A stretch of DNA of 64,000 nt. Origin: Dictyophora rubrovolvata. Lineage: Eukaryota; Basidiomycota; Agaricomycetes; Phallales; Phallaceae. Positions 33,503 to 43,084 of this stretch are shown here, piece after piece (within the stretch, counting starts at the first letter, position 1; each line of letters begins with the position of its first letter). The DNA lies in contig CP114121.1 in NCBI GenBank assembly GCA_029959195.1, forward strand, positions 2,542,001 through 2,606,000, given 5' to 3'. Made by a program: the position numbers and the translations under genes. The notes under the pieces were generated by a model, which was not told where the DNA came from, made no database searches, and was given only the letters and a program-made list of their open reading frames with translations.

Positions 33503-35116
33503 CAGTGACTTACAAAACTGTTCACGCGCTTCGCTGTTTTGCGCGCAAATATTCATAACTCTTCCAATAAATTTGATAAAATCGCGAAAATGTTTGTGAA
33601 GATAGCTGGACATAGTAGCCAAAACTTCCATTAAAAATGTATACAATAATTTTCGAGAATTATACATGATATACGCTATTCTACTGTCCCAGGTCAGATG
33701 AACAGTTTTGTCAAGTGCCAAACAAAAATCAGAAAAGGGTATCTATCTAATATTTGGTATATCCACCTTTTGCTTTTATCACAGCCTCCACTCTTCTAGG
33801 CATACTCTCAATCAAATCCTGACATTCCTTCAGTTCTATTCCCTCCCAGACAATGCTAACCCTCTCCCAAAGCTCATGGATCCCACTGGGGACTGTTTCA
33901 TACCCAGAAAGCCTCCTTTTCACAACACTCCATAGATGTTCTATTGGATTAAGGTCAGGGGATTGTGGAGGCCATTTCATAACATTGACATTATGATTTT
34001 GAAACCAGGATTTCGCTTTTTTTGATGTATGCTTGGGGTCATTGTCCTGCTGGAAGATGACTTCTTCAACTGTTTTCCCAAAATGCTCCAAGGAACCCTG
34101 TAAATCTTCTTGTAGGATTTCACAGTAAAGGTCTGCATCCATTTTCCCATCGATTTTGACCACATATCCTGTCCCATCCCAGCCAAAACAGCCCCACACC
34201 ATGATTGAGCCACCACCATGTTTGACTGTTCCTTTGACAAGTCTTTCATTTATGGATTCCCCCGGTTTTTTCCAAGCCCATTTTCTCCCATCTGACCCAA
34301 ACCGATTAATTTTTGACTCATCTGACCACACAACACGTTTCCAGTCATCTATTGTCCAGTGTTGGTGGGCAACAGCAAAGTCAAGCCTCTCCTTCTGGTG
34401 CCTTTGAGAGAGGAATGCTCGTTTAATCTTAACAACCGACTTCAAACCCTCACTTTTGAGGCATCGTCTGACTGTTTGCACATTCATTACTAGATCACAC
34501 TGCTCTCGAAGAATTTGCTGGAGCTGGACAGCAGTGTCCGCCTTTCCAGAGCTGATATATCGCGTGCAGAGCCTGACATCATTCGGGGAAAGCAACCTCG
34601 GACGGCCACCACAGGACTTTTTTCGGTCCGGTCTATGGAGTTTCCCAACTTTATGGACACTACCAACGCTAACGCCAACCCTCTGAGCAATCTCCCTGAC
34701 CGCACAGCCAGAATCCAGAAGAGAGATGATGTTTTGAGTGGTCGAGGTGGAGAGCTTCATAGCAGGAAATTTTGACTGTGCTGATGCTGATATTTTTCAC
34801 TCAGAGTCATGACTAGATATATTGCTCAAAAATAAATGATCACATGACACGCATTTAATGCTAAAAAAACTGCGGAAAACCTTATTTTACTTTCCACTTT
34901 CGCCAGCGACAAAACTGTTCACGTGATGTTAGCCTAAATATTTGTATATAACTCGTGAACGCGACGCGTTTTGCTCAAACTCCCTTAATATCATCGATAG
35001 CTCATATATCACACTACCTCCATGAATATTTCCATGATTTTATAAATTTTATTAGAAGAGTTATGGACATTTGCGCGCAAAACAGCGAAGCGCGTGAACA
35101 GTTTTGTAAGTCACTG
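33503..35116 (-). mobile_element. Complete Tc1/mariner transposon with long inverted repeats
   Basis: The element starts cagtgacttacaaaactgtt at 33503 and ends with its reverse complement at 35116. It is flanked by TA on both sides (33501-33502 and 35117-35118), the expected Tc1 target duplication. The outer inverted repeats extend about 75 bp with only three or so mismatches. A second, inner copy of the motif acaaaactgttca sits about 200 bp inside each end in opposite orientation (about 33700 and 34909). It carries one uninterrupted transposase gene. The near-identical ends and intact ORF indicate a recent insertion. Confidence 0.95.
33747..34760 (-). CDS. Tc1-family DD34E transposase, intact
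   Basis: 337-residue transposase, the normal length for Tc1. The N-terminus has paired helix-turn-helix DNA-binding domains: ISLLDSGCAVREIAQRVGVS, and a second with QILREQCDLVMNVQTVRRCL. Between them lies a GRPR-type hook (GGRPRLL). The catalytic DDE residues are visible: Asp in VVWSDESKINRF, Asp in QQDNDPKHTS and Glu in SPDLNPIEHLW, with Tc1-like D34E spacing. The ORF starts at the ATG at 34760 with no intron and no internal stop. It lies inside perfect-looking ends, so the element could be autonomous. The fungal relatives are not identified here. Confidence 0.95.
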   Translation of the reverse strand: MKLSTSTTQNIISLLDSGCAVREIAQRVGVSVGSVHKVGKLHRPDRKKSCGGRPRLLSPNDVRLCTRYISSGKADTAVQLQQILREQCDLVMNVQTVRRCLKSEGLKSVVKIKRAFLSQRHQKERLDFAVAHQHWTIDDWKRVVWSDESKINRFGSDGRKWAWKKPGESINERLVKGTVKHGGGSIMVWGCFGWDGTGYVVKIDGKMDADLYCEILQEDLQGSLEHFGKTVEEVIFQQDNDPKHTSKKAKSWFQNHNVNVMKWPPQSPDLNPIEHLWSVVKRRLSGYETVPSGIHELWERVSIVWEGIELKECQDLIESMPRRVEAVIKAKGGYTKY

Positions 35117-36187
35117 TACTTGGGACGTTTTGGCGGACCCTACCACGGTCAAGTCTAACGAACTTTCAGATTCGGCATTTTCCAAATATATTGGAAACGG
35201 AAAATCGTTTTGGGAATATTTTGGAGATCCAGAACAGGCGTTTAGAAGTCGTCGGTTCAATATCGGTATGCATGGCATACGAAGGTTGCAGCCTCAAGAT
35301 GTCATTCTTTCTGGTACATTTTATTGGTCAATGTTCTGTATGGCCGATTAATATCTCATGATGTATTAGTTTATGACTGGAAGACTGTCCCGCCCGGAGC
35401 TGTCATCGTAGACGTCGGAGGAGGTGTAGGAACCACCCAATTATCTTTGGCTAGAGATTTTCCGCTCTTCAAGATCATCATTCAGGATAAACCGAAAGTG
35501 ATTGAAGATGGTATAAAGGCGAGTTATCACAAAGTTAAACGGGCGATGACGGCGTGATCAGAATATAATAGATGTGGCGTGAAAATAACTCGGATGCAAT
35601 AGACTCCGGAAGAGTAGTATTTGAAGGTAAAGTGATATAATGATATGGTGATTGACAATCAATGAACTGTTAACCTAATATGTGTGCAAACGCAAGTTCA
35701 CGATTTCTTCACACCACAACCGGACCGAGAAGTTTCATTCTTCTTTCTCAAACAAATTTTACATGACTGGTCAGATGAATATTGTTCGAAAATTCTGATA
35801 CACCTACGGAAGGCTGCGTCTCCGAGCACGAAACTCTTGTCTATGGACAGCGTTATACCATATGCGTGTCGGGATACTTCCCCGTATTCATTTCCCGGTG
35901 CCATTCCAGACGAAGCTCCTTCCCCGCTCCTGGCCAATTGGGGAGGCGCAAATACATTGGGATACCAGATTGATATTACTGCAAGTATTCATATGCATGC
36001 GACGCATGTTAGTTATACTTACGACTTGGTTTGTTTTTAGGTAATGTCTGTGTTCAATGCCAGAGAAAGAACTGTCGGCGACGCTGTCAGCTTGTTGGAG
36101 AAGTGCGGTTGGAAAATAGTGGAGATACATCGTCAAAGGGGAGCACAAGGCTCATATTTGCAATGTTTAGAGGCGATTCCGATATGA

Positions 36188-36554
36188 TGTGATCTACTAA
36201 ACTTCATCCCAACAGACGAAGCATTCTCCTATATGAATCACTTTTTTGTACGTCTTCATGATGTAGATATCCAGGGTATTATTAGAGCGAATGACATGGA
36301 CTTGTTGAACTTCTGGATTGGAATTTGATTCTCAGGGCTAAGATTATTAGACGGCAGTTTCAATAAACTGAAGCCGCTAGTGAAAGAAGCCACTAAGTCG
36401 TTAATAGTGTGCTTTTATTATACTCTCCCCGTTTTGAAAAAAAATAAATGATATAGATATATAAATATAATAAAGATTCTGAAAAACGATGCTAAGAGAA
36501 GCAGTTTCATTTGGAAAGACACGTACCCTTTGCGAAACAATAACAAAGTCTTCA
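36188..36554. other. Short intergenic region
   Basis: 3' flanks of the methyltransferase and of the minus-strand small gene. Nothing identifiable. Confidence 0.5.
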
Positions 36555-37046
36555 TCACCGACGTTTCTTCCCTCTCCGAGTTGCGCTACTACCTCCCTTG
36601 GCAAACTTACGATTCCCTTCCGGAATCCATTCATTTTCTTCAGCCGATTCATCAACCTTAGTCACTTTCTTCTCCTCGTTCTTCTCCTTTTCCTTCGCAT
36701 TCTCTTTCGCCCTAGCCTTTTCAACAGCCGCCTCAATCTCTTCCGTGCTAACTTGTTCACCAGCTCTCAAACGTGCCGCAATTTCAGGTGTAACAGCTAT
36801 ACGTTTGACTCCCGTCTGAAATCCGGGTGCACCACGCCCAATACCTGTTCTAGCTAATTTACGAGCAGCTAGATATCGCCGGACGTAGTAATATCCGAGT
36901 GGTAGAAGAACGAGAGGAAAAAGAGGAAGACTATACAAGAAGCTCAGTTTGATGCGGGAGGATTTTTTTTAGTCCGTTTCAACTCACAGATACCATGTTG
37001 AAGAAGAAATCTGTATTTGGTTTGAATTTGCAGATCTACTGTTCAT
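36555..37046 (-). CDS. Small membrane-anchored basic protein (unknown function)
   Basis: The body is a minus-strand frame of about 127 codons (36938-36555). An N-terminal hydrophobic helix, LPLFPLVLLPLGYYYVRRYL, is followed by a conserved-looking block RTGIGRGAPGFQTGVKRIAV then TPEIAARLRAGEQVSTEEIE. A Lys/Glu-rich coiled coil comes next, then NEWIPEGNRKFAKGG and a basic tail. The frame has no ATG at its start. One splice model joins a first exon from ATG 37046 (MNSRSANSNQIQISSST) through a GTATCT...GAG intron (about 36995-36950) in phase. Short relatives with the GIGRGAPGFQ-type block exist in other basidiomycetes as far as I recall. The role is unknown; a single-pass membrane protein is inferred. 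Confidence 0.55.
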
Positions 37047-37356
37047 CGCTGAACGGTGCGTGGAAGGCACAGAAACAAACCAAAAATTACGTAACAAACG
37101 CGGGAACAGCAGAATCTTGGGCGCTTTTGTTTTCTTCCGATCAGGCCGGCACCTCCAAGCCGATTAGTCATCAAAGGCTGAGTCGGTAAAAAAAACTATT
37201 CAAAAACTGCATTTTGAAAGAATATTACCCGACTTTCGTCTCTTCGCTTGAGTTCTTTGTGAAATGGAAAATTTTACGACTTTCAGCCATTCCACTCTCT
37301 TCCTTCGTTTCCTAAACCGCAACAAAAACAAGGTCCTTGTTGACCATTAACTCCAG

Positions 37357-39798
37357 ATGTCACCCTCCCAAGTGTGTATTTCAAGTCACGGTAACATTGA
37401 AGATCTTAACTTACTGTTGCGGCTTTGTTTTAGAATTCTAAAGGGGATCGGATGAATGCCGCGCTCATTATATTAACCTGCTTTTCTACGACAGTCCTTA
37501 GCGTACGTGAATTTAAGCCTCCGAGTCAGCAAGGCGAGAGACCTCAGACATTTACGACTTTACCAACCAGTCTTTTTCCGTTTCTGGGCCAAGTATAGCA
37601 CTTCCCTCAATAGGCCACGACCTCAATCTCTCGCAGGCTGAACTGCAGTGGATTTGCAGCGCGTTTGCTTTATCATCTGTGAATGTTCTTTGTTAAAGCT
37701 TCCGCCGTCAAATTCTCAACAGTTTTTTTTTTCTTCGCCAAGGGATGCTTTCTCCTCCTCTTTGGCCGTCTTGCAGATATCTACGGACGAAAGCTCATTT
37801 TTCTTCTTGGAACAATGATAACAGGCATATCCAGTCTCGCCTGTGGTTTTGCGCGAACCCGGGCGCAGATTATCTTTTTTAGAGGGTTGCAAGGGATGGG
37901 GAGTGCAGCGTCTGTTCCAGCTGCTGTAAGAAAATCGAATACCAATCCACGTGAACTTGAACTTGAGTAGCTTACTTTTTTTAATTTAGCTTGGGATTTT
38001 GGCACATTCGTTCCAACCCTCGTTAAGACGCACCGTAGCTTTCTCAGTTTTTTCGGCCGGAAATCCCTTCGGGAGCGGGTTGGGTTATATTCTGGGAGCA
38101 TTAGCTGGTCAATATTCAGCGTATGTTCGAGGTTATGCTGCATAAAATTACCTGTTCAATTTCGTAAAAGCGTTAAATGGCGAGCTGTATTCTTTATCGG
38201 CTCTGGCATAGCGCTTCTTTCGTTCATTGGCGCGTCGCTTGTTTTCAAAAACGACCGGGCCACGAAGGATACCAATCTGTGGGTAAAATAAATTTAATTT
38301 TTAATTCATTTTCAATTTTCTCCTTCAGGAAAGTGGATTGGCTCGGCGCATTCTTTATAACAACAGGTCTAGCCTCCATTCTTTTTGTTCTTGGCCAAGG
38401 CACCACTCCAGGGCTTAATTCAGGTTGTAAGTACCTATACAACAACGTTCACATAGTAAACTGAGTTCTAAAATCAACATCACCCATACCAGGGCTGGCT
38501 CTAATTTTAGTCCTGGGGGTAATTCAAATCATTCTTTTCGTCCTATGCGAACAGTACTTGGGAAAACATTGTCGTTTTTCTTCTGACAACTGTCCACCAT
38601 TGATGCGCTTAGATTTATGGACACGCGCGAATGGAAAGTTCGCAGCTATGCAGGCAATCGCTTTTTATGTGTGGTATGTTATGGGTTCAAAGACAAAGAA
38701 AAAACCAAATTAATGTGGTGCAAAATTTGTTAGGTGCGCATTCATGTCATGGATGATATGGGTTCAGCTTTATTACCAACTTTACGAGGTGAGCCGTCCA
38801 CCATAACCATAACCAAAAACTCTCATGTTTGTTTCCTAGCACTACACCCCGATCCAGACGATGCTCCGCCTCCTCCCAATGTCCATAACAGGTCTAATCC
38901 TAAACATCCTAATCAGCTTCATCATAAACCGAATCAACGTCCTCTGGCTCCTCACATCCGGTACACTCTCAACATCACTCGCATGTCTCCTTTTCGCAAT
39001 TATCAAACCAACATCACCACATTCATACTGGGCATTTGGTTTCCCAGCGTCCATTTTGGCTGTGTGGGGTGTAGATTTCATATTCGCATGTGGGACGTTG
39101 TTTGTTGCGAGCGTGGCGAGGAAAGGGGAGGAGAGTGTTGCTGGTGGGGTGTTTCAGAGTGTTGCGCAGGTGAGAGATTCAGAGTATTGGGTGTTGTAAG
39201 ATTTGTTTTTCGGATCGTTGACGCGCTGTTTAAAAGCTTGGAAAGGCGTTTGGATTGGCTATTTCGACTAGTGTTTACAATGCAGTTGTGCTTCTTGATT
39301 CTACAGATGGACATGACGGCTCAGCTCCCTCACTCCATGCATTCAGAGCGGCCCAATGGACGGCATTCGCATTCGCCATGATATGTTCGATAAACCTTTT
39401 ATTCTGAGAAAAAAAAAAGGAACCACTCATAATATAATATATCTTTTTTTACAGCATTCATATTAGCCGTTCTATTCTTCCGCAATGTCGGGGTGATAGG
39501 ACACAAACCAAGTTCGGACTCGACATCTCGCAAACTCGAATCCGAATCCCAATCTCAACTCGAGCTGGGACGAACCCAATCTGAACACTCGAATTCGAAT
39601 TTACATCAAGAACCAAAGTCCAACTTGACCAGAGTTGATAGCGCACTCACACTTGTTGTCGATGGCGCTTCCACAAGCACCAAACTAGGGGAAAGTTCGA
39701 GTATAGGTCATGATGATGATCTCTCCAGGAAAGAGCCGTCGCCGTTGGGGCCTTTGTCGACACCGCGCCATTGTGTTTCGTGCGATTCTCTAATTTGA
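37357..39798 (+). CDS. MFS drug:H+ antiporter (DHA2-like, about 14 helices)
   Basis: Major facilitator of the DHA2 type. The start MSPSQ is followed by a first intron, then NSKGDRMNAALIILTCFSTT (helix 1). SFSVSGPSIALPSIGHDLNL and QAELQWICSAFALSS follow. Motif A appears as GCFLLLFGRLADIYGRKLIF, then FFRGLQGMGSAASVPAA, FGSGLGYILGALAGQYS (antiporter motif C-like), KVDWLGAFFITTGLASILFV, AAMQAIAFYVWCAFMSWMIW and further helices to AFILAVLFFRNVGVIG. The C-terminal tail (about 100 residues) is cytosolic and Ser-rich, ending CVSCDSLI. About nine short introns. Family members export drugs or secondary metabolites across the plasma membrane; the substrate is not predictable. It lies divergent from the small minus-strand gene, about 310 bp away. 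Confidence 0.82.
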
Positions 39799-41026
39799 AT
39801 ATTAGACCTGGAAATCTGTCATGACAATTGGAATCGGGTTCCGAACTGTATTCTGGAAAGCCATTGATGTTTTCCATCAAAACTTTCATTTCTTTCGTCG
39901 TCTCTACATAAAAAGTTAAGGTTAATTTTTTTACATAATTGCCTTTTTACATTTTACAATCATCAGATTACCACTATCGTCGCTCCTTGTTTCCAACTTT
40001 CTTTTTATTACCGCATTCCGCTCGTTTCGTTTCCAAGTTGTTACAAATAAACTCTCTACGTCTGTTATTCTATCCAAAGTCACATCATCGTTTGGTTGCC
40101 CCCAACGGGAGGCTTCTCTGTCTACATAAGTATGTAATTTGAGTTGCCACCTCGACGCGTAGCAGAGGCCTGTTATGCAGTACTTAATTGAAGTTAGATC
40201 TTTCCTCGTGCTGATTTTGGCCGCCAGATTTGATTACGTCGCCTAGGAGCACTATAGCATCGATGTGGGCACAATTGCAAAGCATTCCTATGTATCTAGT
40301 TGGCACACTGCACTGTCAATTCAAAAATGTTGCGGTGACGACAATAATCATATCTTAATCATGTATCTCCCATAGGAGTTGCATATGTGGCGTTGCTTGT
40401 GGATTGCCATAGAATCATTGATGATTTTATCCAAGTGAGACTGTAAGGAGCTGTTTTTTTTTAACGTTAGAGTTACCAAGGTTTTAGATAAATGAGGTTC
40501 GGAATTTCCAAGGGAAGAAATGCGCACGTTTACAATTTTGAATGTTGTGGGACTCGTAGAGTATACTTAACCGACCTCTTTCTCTATAAAACTGGTATCT
40601 ACGGTTGTATATCGTCTCAAGCGCGTGCATATATGTGCTGTGTCTGGCGCATTCTATGCAATGGTGACAGCCATCGCTATCGTCATGGATCATCGTCTGT
40701 CAACGTGTCAACACCGGTCACTACTCACATTCAGTGGAAAGTCACTTAAACTGGCATCGCCTTCGGCTTCCATTGAATAAAATGCATCTCTAACGGTTGG
40801 TCGGTTCAATTTACACTTTATTCGTAGAAATAGATTGTTATTATCCAAATTTAGGGGAGGTGAGTCACGAGCACGATATGTACATAGCGTGATAGTATTA
40901 GAAAGTACTAGTAAGGATTAGAATACGAGATACATATCACAAATATAGAAAATTAGTAATGTAGGGAGAATTTGGGAAATACAAACTAGGGATACATTCA
41001 ATCGGAAAAATTTAAGCAAAGCAAAG
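39799..41026. other. Intergenic region between convergent genes
   Basis: T-rich 3' flank of the MFS gene, then unremarkable sequence. The 69-85 codon frames near 40490-40750 have no support. Confidence 0.5.
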
Positions 41027-41413
41027 TCAACGCGAAGGAGTAATTTGGGTAAGAATTATCTCTGTCGAAAGGCATGAGAAAATCATAGAAAAATAACAAC
41101 GAGAGAAAATATGACGTACCGAATAATAAGCAGTACAGTTGGGACACCTCCCGCTCCTCTGCTCTTTATACCTTTCTTTATACTCGACGACTGGGGTGCA
41201 TAAGTGGTGAGTGCGGCAACTAGCGCCGGCTGTGGCACAGTTGTAGCAATCGCGTGCGCCAGTACCTGTGCATGCGCCGTTGCGGCAGTATGTAGGGTGA
41301 TAGGAGCTTGAACTGCACGTTTGGGAATGACAGGACGTGCGTGATTGGGAGGAAGGGTGGACGTGTCCACAGGAAAGATATTTTGTTTGACCTGTGACGA
41401 GGACTATGCACAT
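41027..41413 (-). CDS. Small Cys-rich protein (unknown function)
   Basis: 128-codon minus-strand frame starting at ATG 41413 (MCIVLVTGQTKYLSCGHVHP). It is rich in Cys: SCGHVHP, TSCHSQTCSSSS, PTYCRNGACTGTG, ARDCYNCATAGASC, HHLCTP and GRCPNC. This resembles the small intracellular Cys-rich proteins with a CGH and a terminal CPxC that are common in basidiomycetes, probably metal binding by inference. After CTAYYS a GTACGT donor and a CGACAG acceptor could remove an intron. The mature C-terminus may then be a few residues beyond that point, and the hydrophobic end of the raw frame would be intron. No signal peptide is convincing. Confidence 0.55.
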   Translation of the reverse strand: MCIVLVTGQTKYLSCGHVHPSSQSRTSCHSQTCSSSSYHPTYCRNGACTGTGARDCYNCATAGASCRTHHLCTPVVEYKERYKEQRSGRCPNCTAYYSVRHIFSRCYFSMIFSCLSTEIILTQITPSR

Positions 41414-43084
41414 TTGAGATACGCCTGGAGTCTAAGGGTGGGGTGGGGAAGATGGTGTTTATGCGGAGGTTATTTGGTGCGTTCCCTTATTTATTTATTT
41501 ATTTGAGGGTAGCGGGAGAGTTACGGTGCAAGTGAGGTAGGTGGACGCGTACGGGCAATGGGTGGCGACTTGGAGACTGTAGGTACTAGGTACGAGGGAC
41601 TGGGTAGTAACTGTGAGTCAGAAGAACAAGGAGATGTGTAGCTGGATACTTTCCATGCGAGTCCATGGAGTATTTATGCATGAGTCAGTTAGTCGTCGTG
41701 AGGAAGGCCACATGAGTCAAGCGACGTGTACAGGATTTCGGATTTCCAGGCAGACAAAATAATTATAAACATAAATAAAACAGCATTGGAAGCTGACAGA
41801 TACCGATACTAGTAGTAATACAGATACAGCTACGCCCGGAGGCCAGCCAGTTGGAGATGGGAGGGAGGCAGATTGGGCGATTGGGCAGCAGCGCAGCATA
41901 GCTATAAGCTCCGTATTGGCCAGTTGACAAACTTAATTGAATAATGTCAGCAGTTAAGGTGGCGTGCTTCGGCAGATAATAAATATCTCCGGAAAAGGAG
42001 AGATTGGCAATTTTCGTGAATTTAGCACCCGAATACATAATTTGCGCTGATAACGGGTAGATCTCCATTGAGAAGAAAAGAAGTCGCAATAGACTTTTGA
42101 CTCTGTTTACCTTCTGTAAATTGGGTGCTTTTTGGAGTCACGAGGGCGCTGACACAGCCATGACTCAGATTTCCTCCAAGTCCAACAACAAAAACAAAAA
42201 CAAAAAAAAAAAAACAAGAACAAAAAACAAAATTGATTATGACTGTGATTGAATGATGACTCGACAGCGCACAGATCTCGTTTTTGTTCTTTTGTTGTTC
42301 CTCAAGCGAGCGCTGGCCGTATATTCCGGGCGCAGAATAACAACTACATATCACCAACTGTTGACACGTTAGCAGATCAAATTCGAAACTCAAGTCTGGA
42401 CAAAAACAACTGACTAGTAACCGATGACCAAGGAACAATTTATGTAAGTGAAGTTTTTATGTCCAAATTACTTTGGTCAAACAGCATCGCAATAATAGCA
42501 TGCTGCATTGCTTCGTTTTTTAAGGTTGTTTACAAAGTGAGAAATCCACCCACGTTTGTTTGATCGCTGCGCTGACTTGGCATGGGTGATAATGCATATG
42601 GACATCTGGCGAGTTGGCTGCTGTATGAAGCCGAGCCTCAGCATGCTGGCCAATGCTGGCTCTGGTCATCAACGTACGTGTGGGCTGTGCAATGCACCCA
42701 CAAAGCACCAGAGAGCACCATGGTCATACATCCGGGTCACCCACAAATCAATCCTCAGCTCGTCGACACAACCGTAGTTCATTGGCTTATTATCACCCAA
42801 ACAAGTCTACGCTGTCTCGAGCTAGCGACGATGCAACAGCGACAAGCGTGTCTCGTAATCGAACAAGTCATGTAAATAATAATAGCACGACGCTTCCGGA
42901 CAAACAAGCCCGATCATCCCACTCCCAGCAGTACATACATACGTATCCTTTCTTTCTTTCTTTCTTTCCCCTTCGCCACTTCCCTTATTTCATTTTCTCT
43001 GTCTTTTTAATTTTTGCTTCTTTACGCTCTTCATCACGTTTTTTTTATAACATACTATATCAATCTCAATAATAATCACCATCA
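41414..43084. other. Long upstream region of the large Ser/Pro-rich gene
   Basis: It holds no gene I can support. It contains simple repeats: atttatttatttattt near 41490, an A-rich caaaaa run at 42185-42235, and a tttc run at 42950-42967. Confidence 0.5.

Larger units (their letters stand above)
32827..36187 (+). pseudogene. Class I O-methyltransferase interrupted by a Tc1 transposon
   Basis: SAM-dependent O-methyltransferase of the caffeate/sterigmatocystin type. Pieces in order: AAALRICIESHVAEILREAG (about 32930-32990); GLHVNDIAVQNNQDPSKLS; SCLRYLATYHVFKETTPNVF; ISSLLDTGKSIQNLLAK; then CTKAAA up to 33500. A 1.6-kb Tc1 element follows (33503-35116). The gene resumes with VLADPTTVKSNELSDSAFSK, FWEYFGDPEQAF, AVIVDVGGGVGTTQLSLARD (SAM motif I), SGRVVFEVHDFFTPQPDREV, LKQILHDWSDEYCSKIL (catalytic His), the TKLLSMDSVIPYA region and a last exon ending LQCLEAIPI. 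The usual N-terminal 60 or so residues are not seen after the OPT gene; ATG 32827 opens a short alternative start. The reading frame also shifts by one at the insertion point. The gene is probably dead, though otherwise well preserved. Confidence 0.78.

Noticed and set aside
36401-36655. 84-codon minus-strand frame ending in a hydrophobic tail
   Set aside because: It overlaps the small membrane protein in another frame and has no independent support.
28596-39798. Secondary-metabolite gene cluster (OPT, O-methyltransferase, MFS, with the oxygenase at 11-13 kb)
   Set aside because: No polyketide, peptide or terpene synthase is present, the oxygenase is 16 kb away, and the methyltransferase is disrupted.
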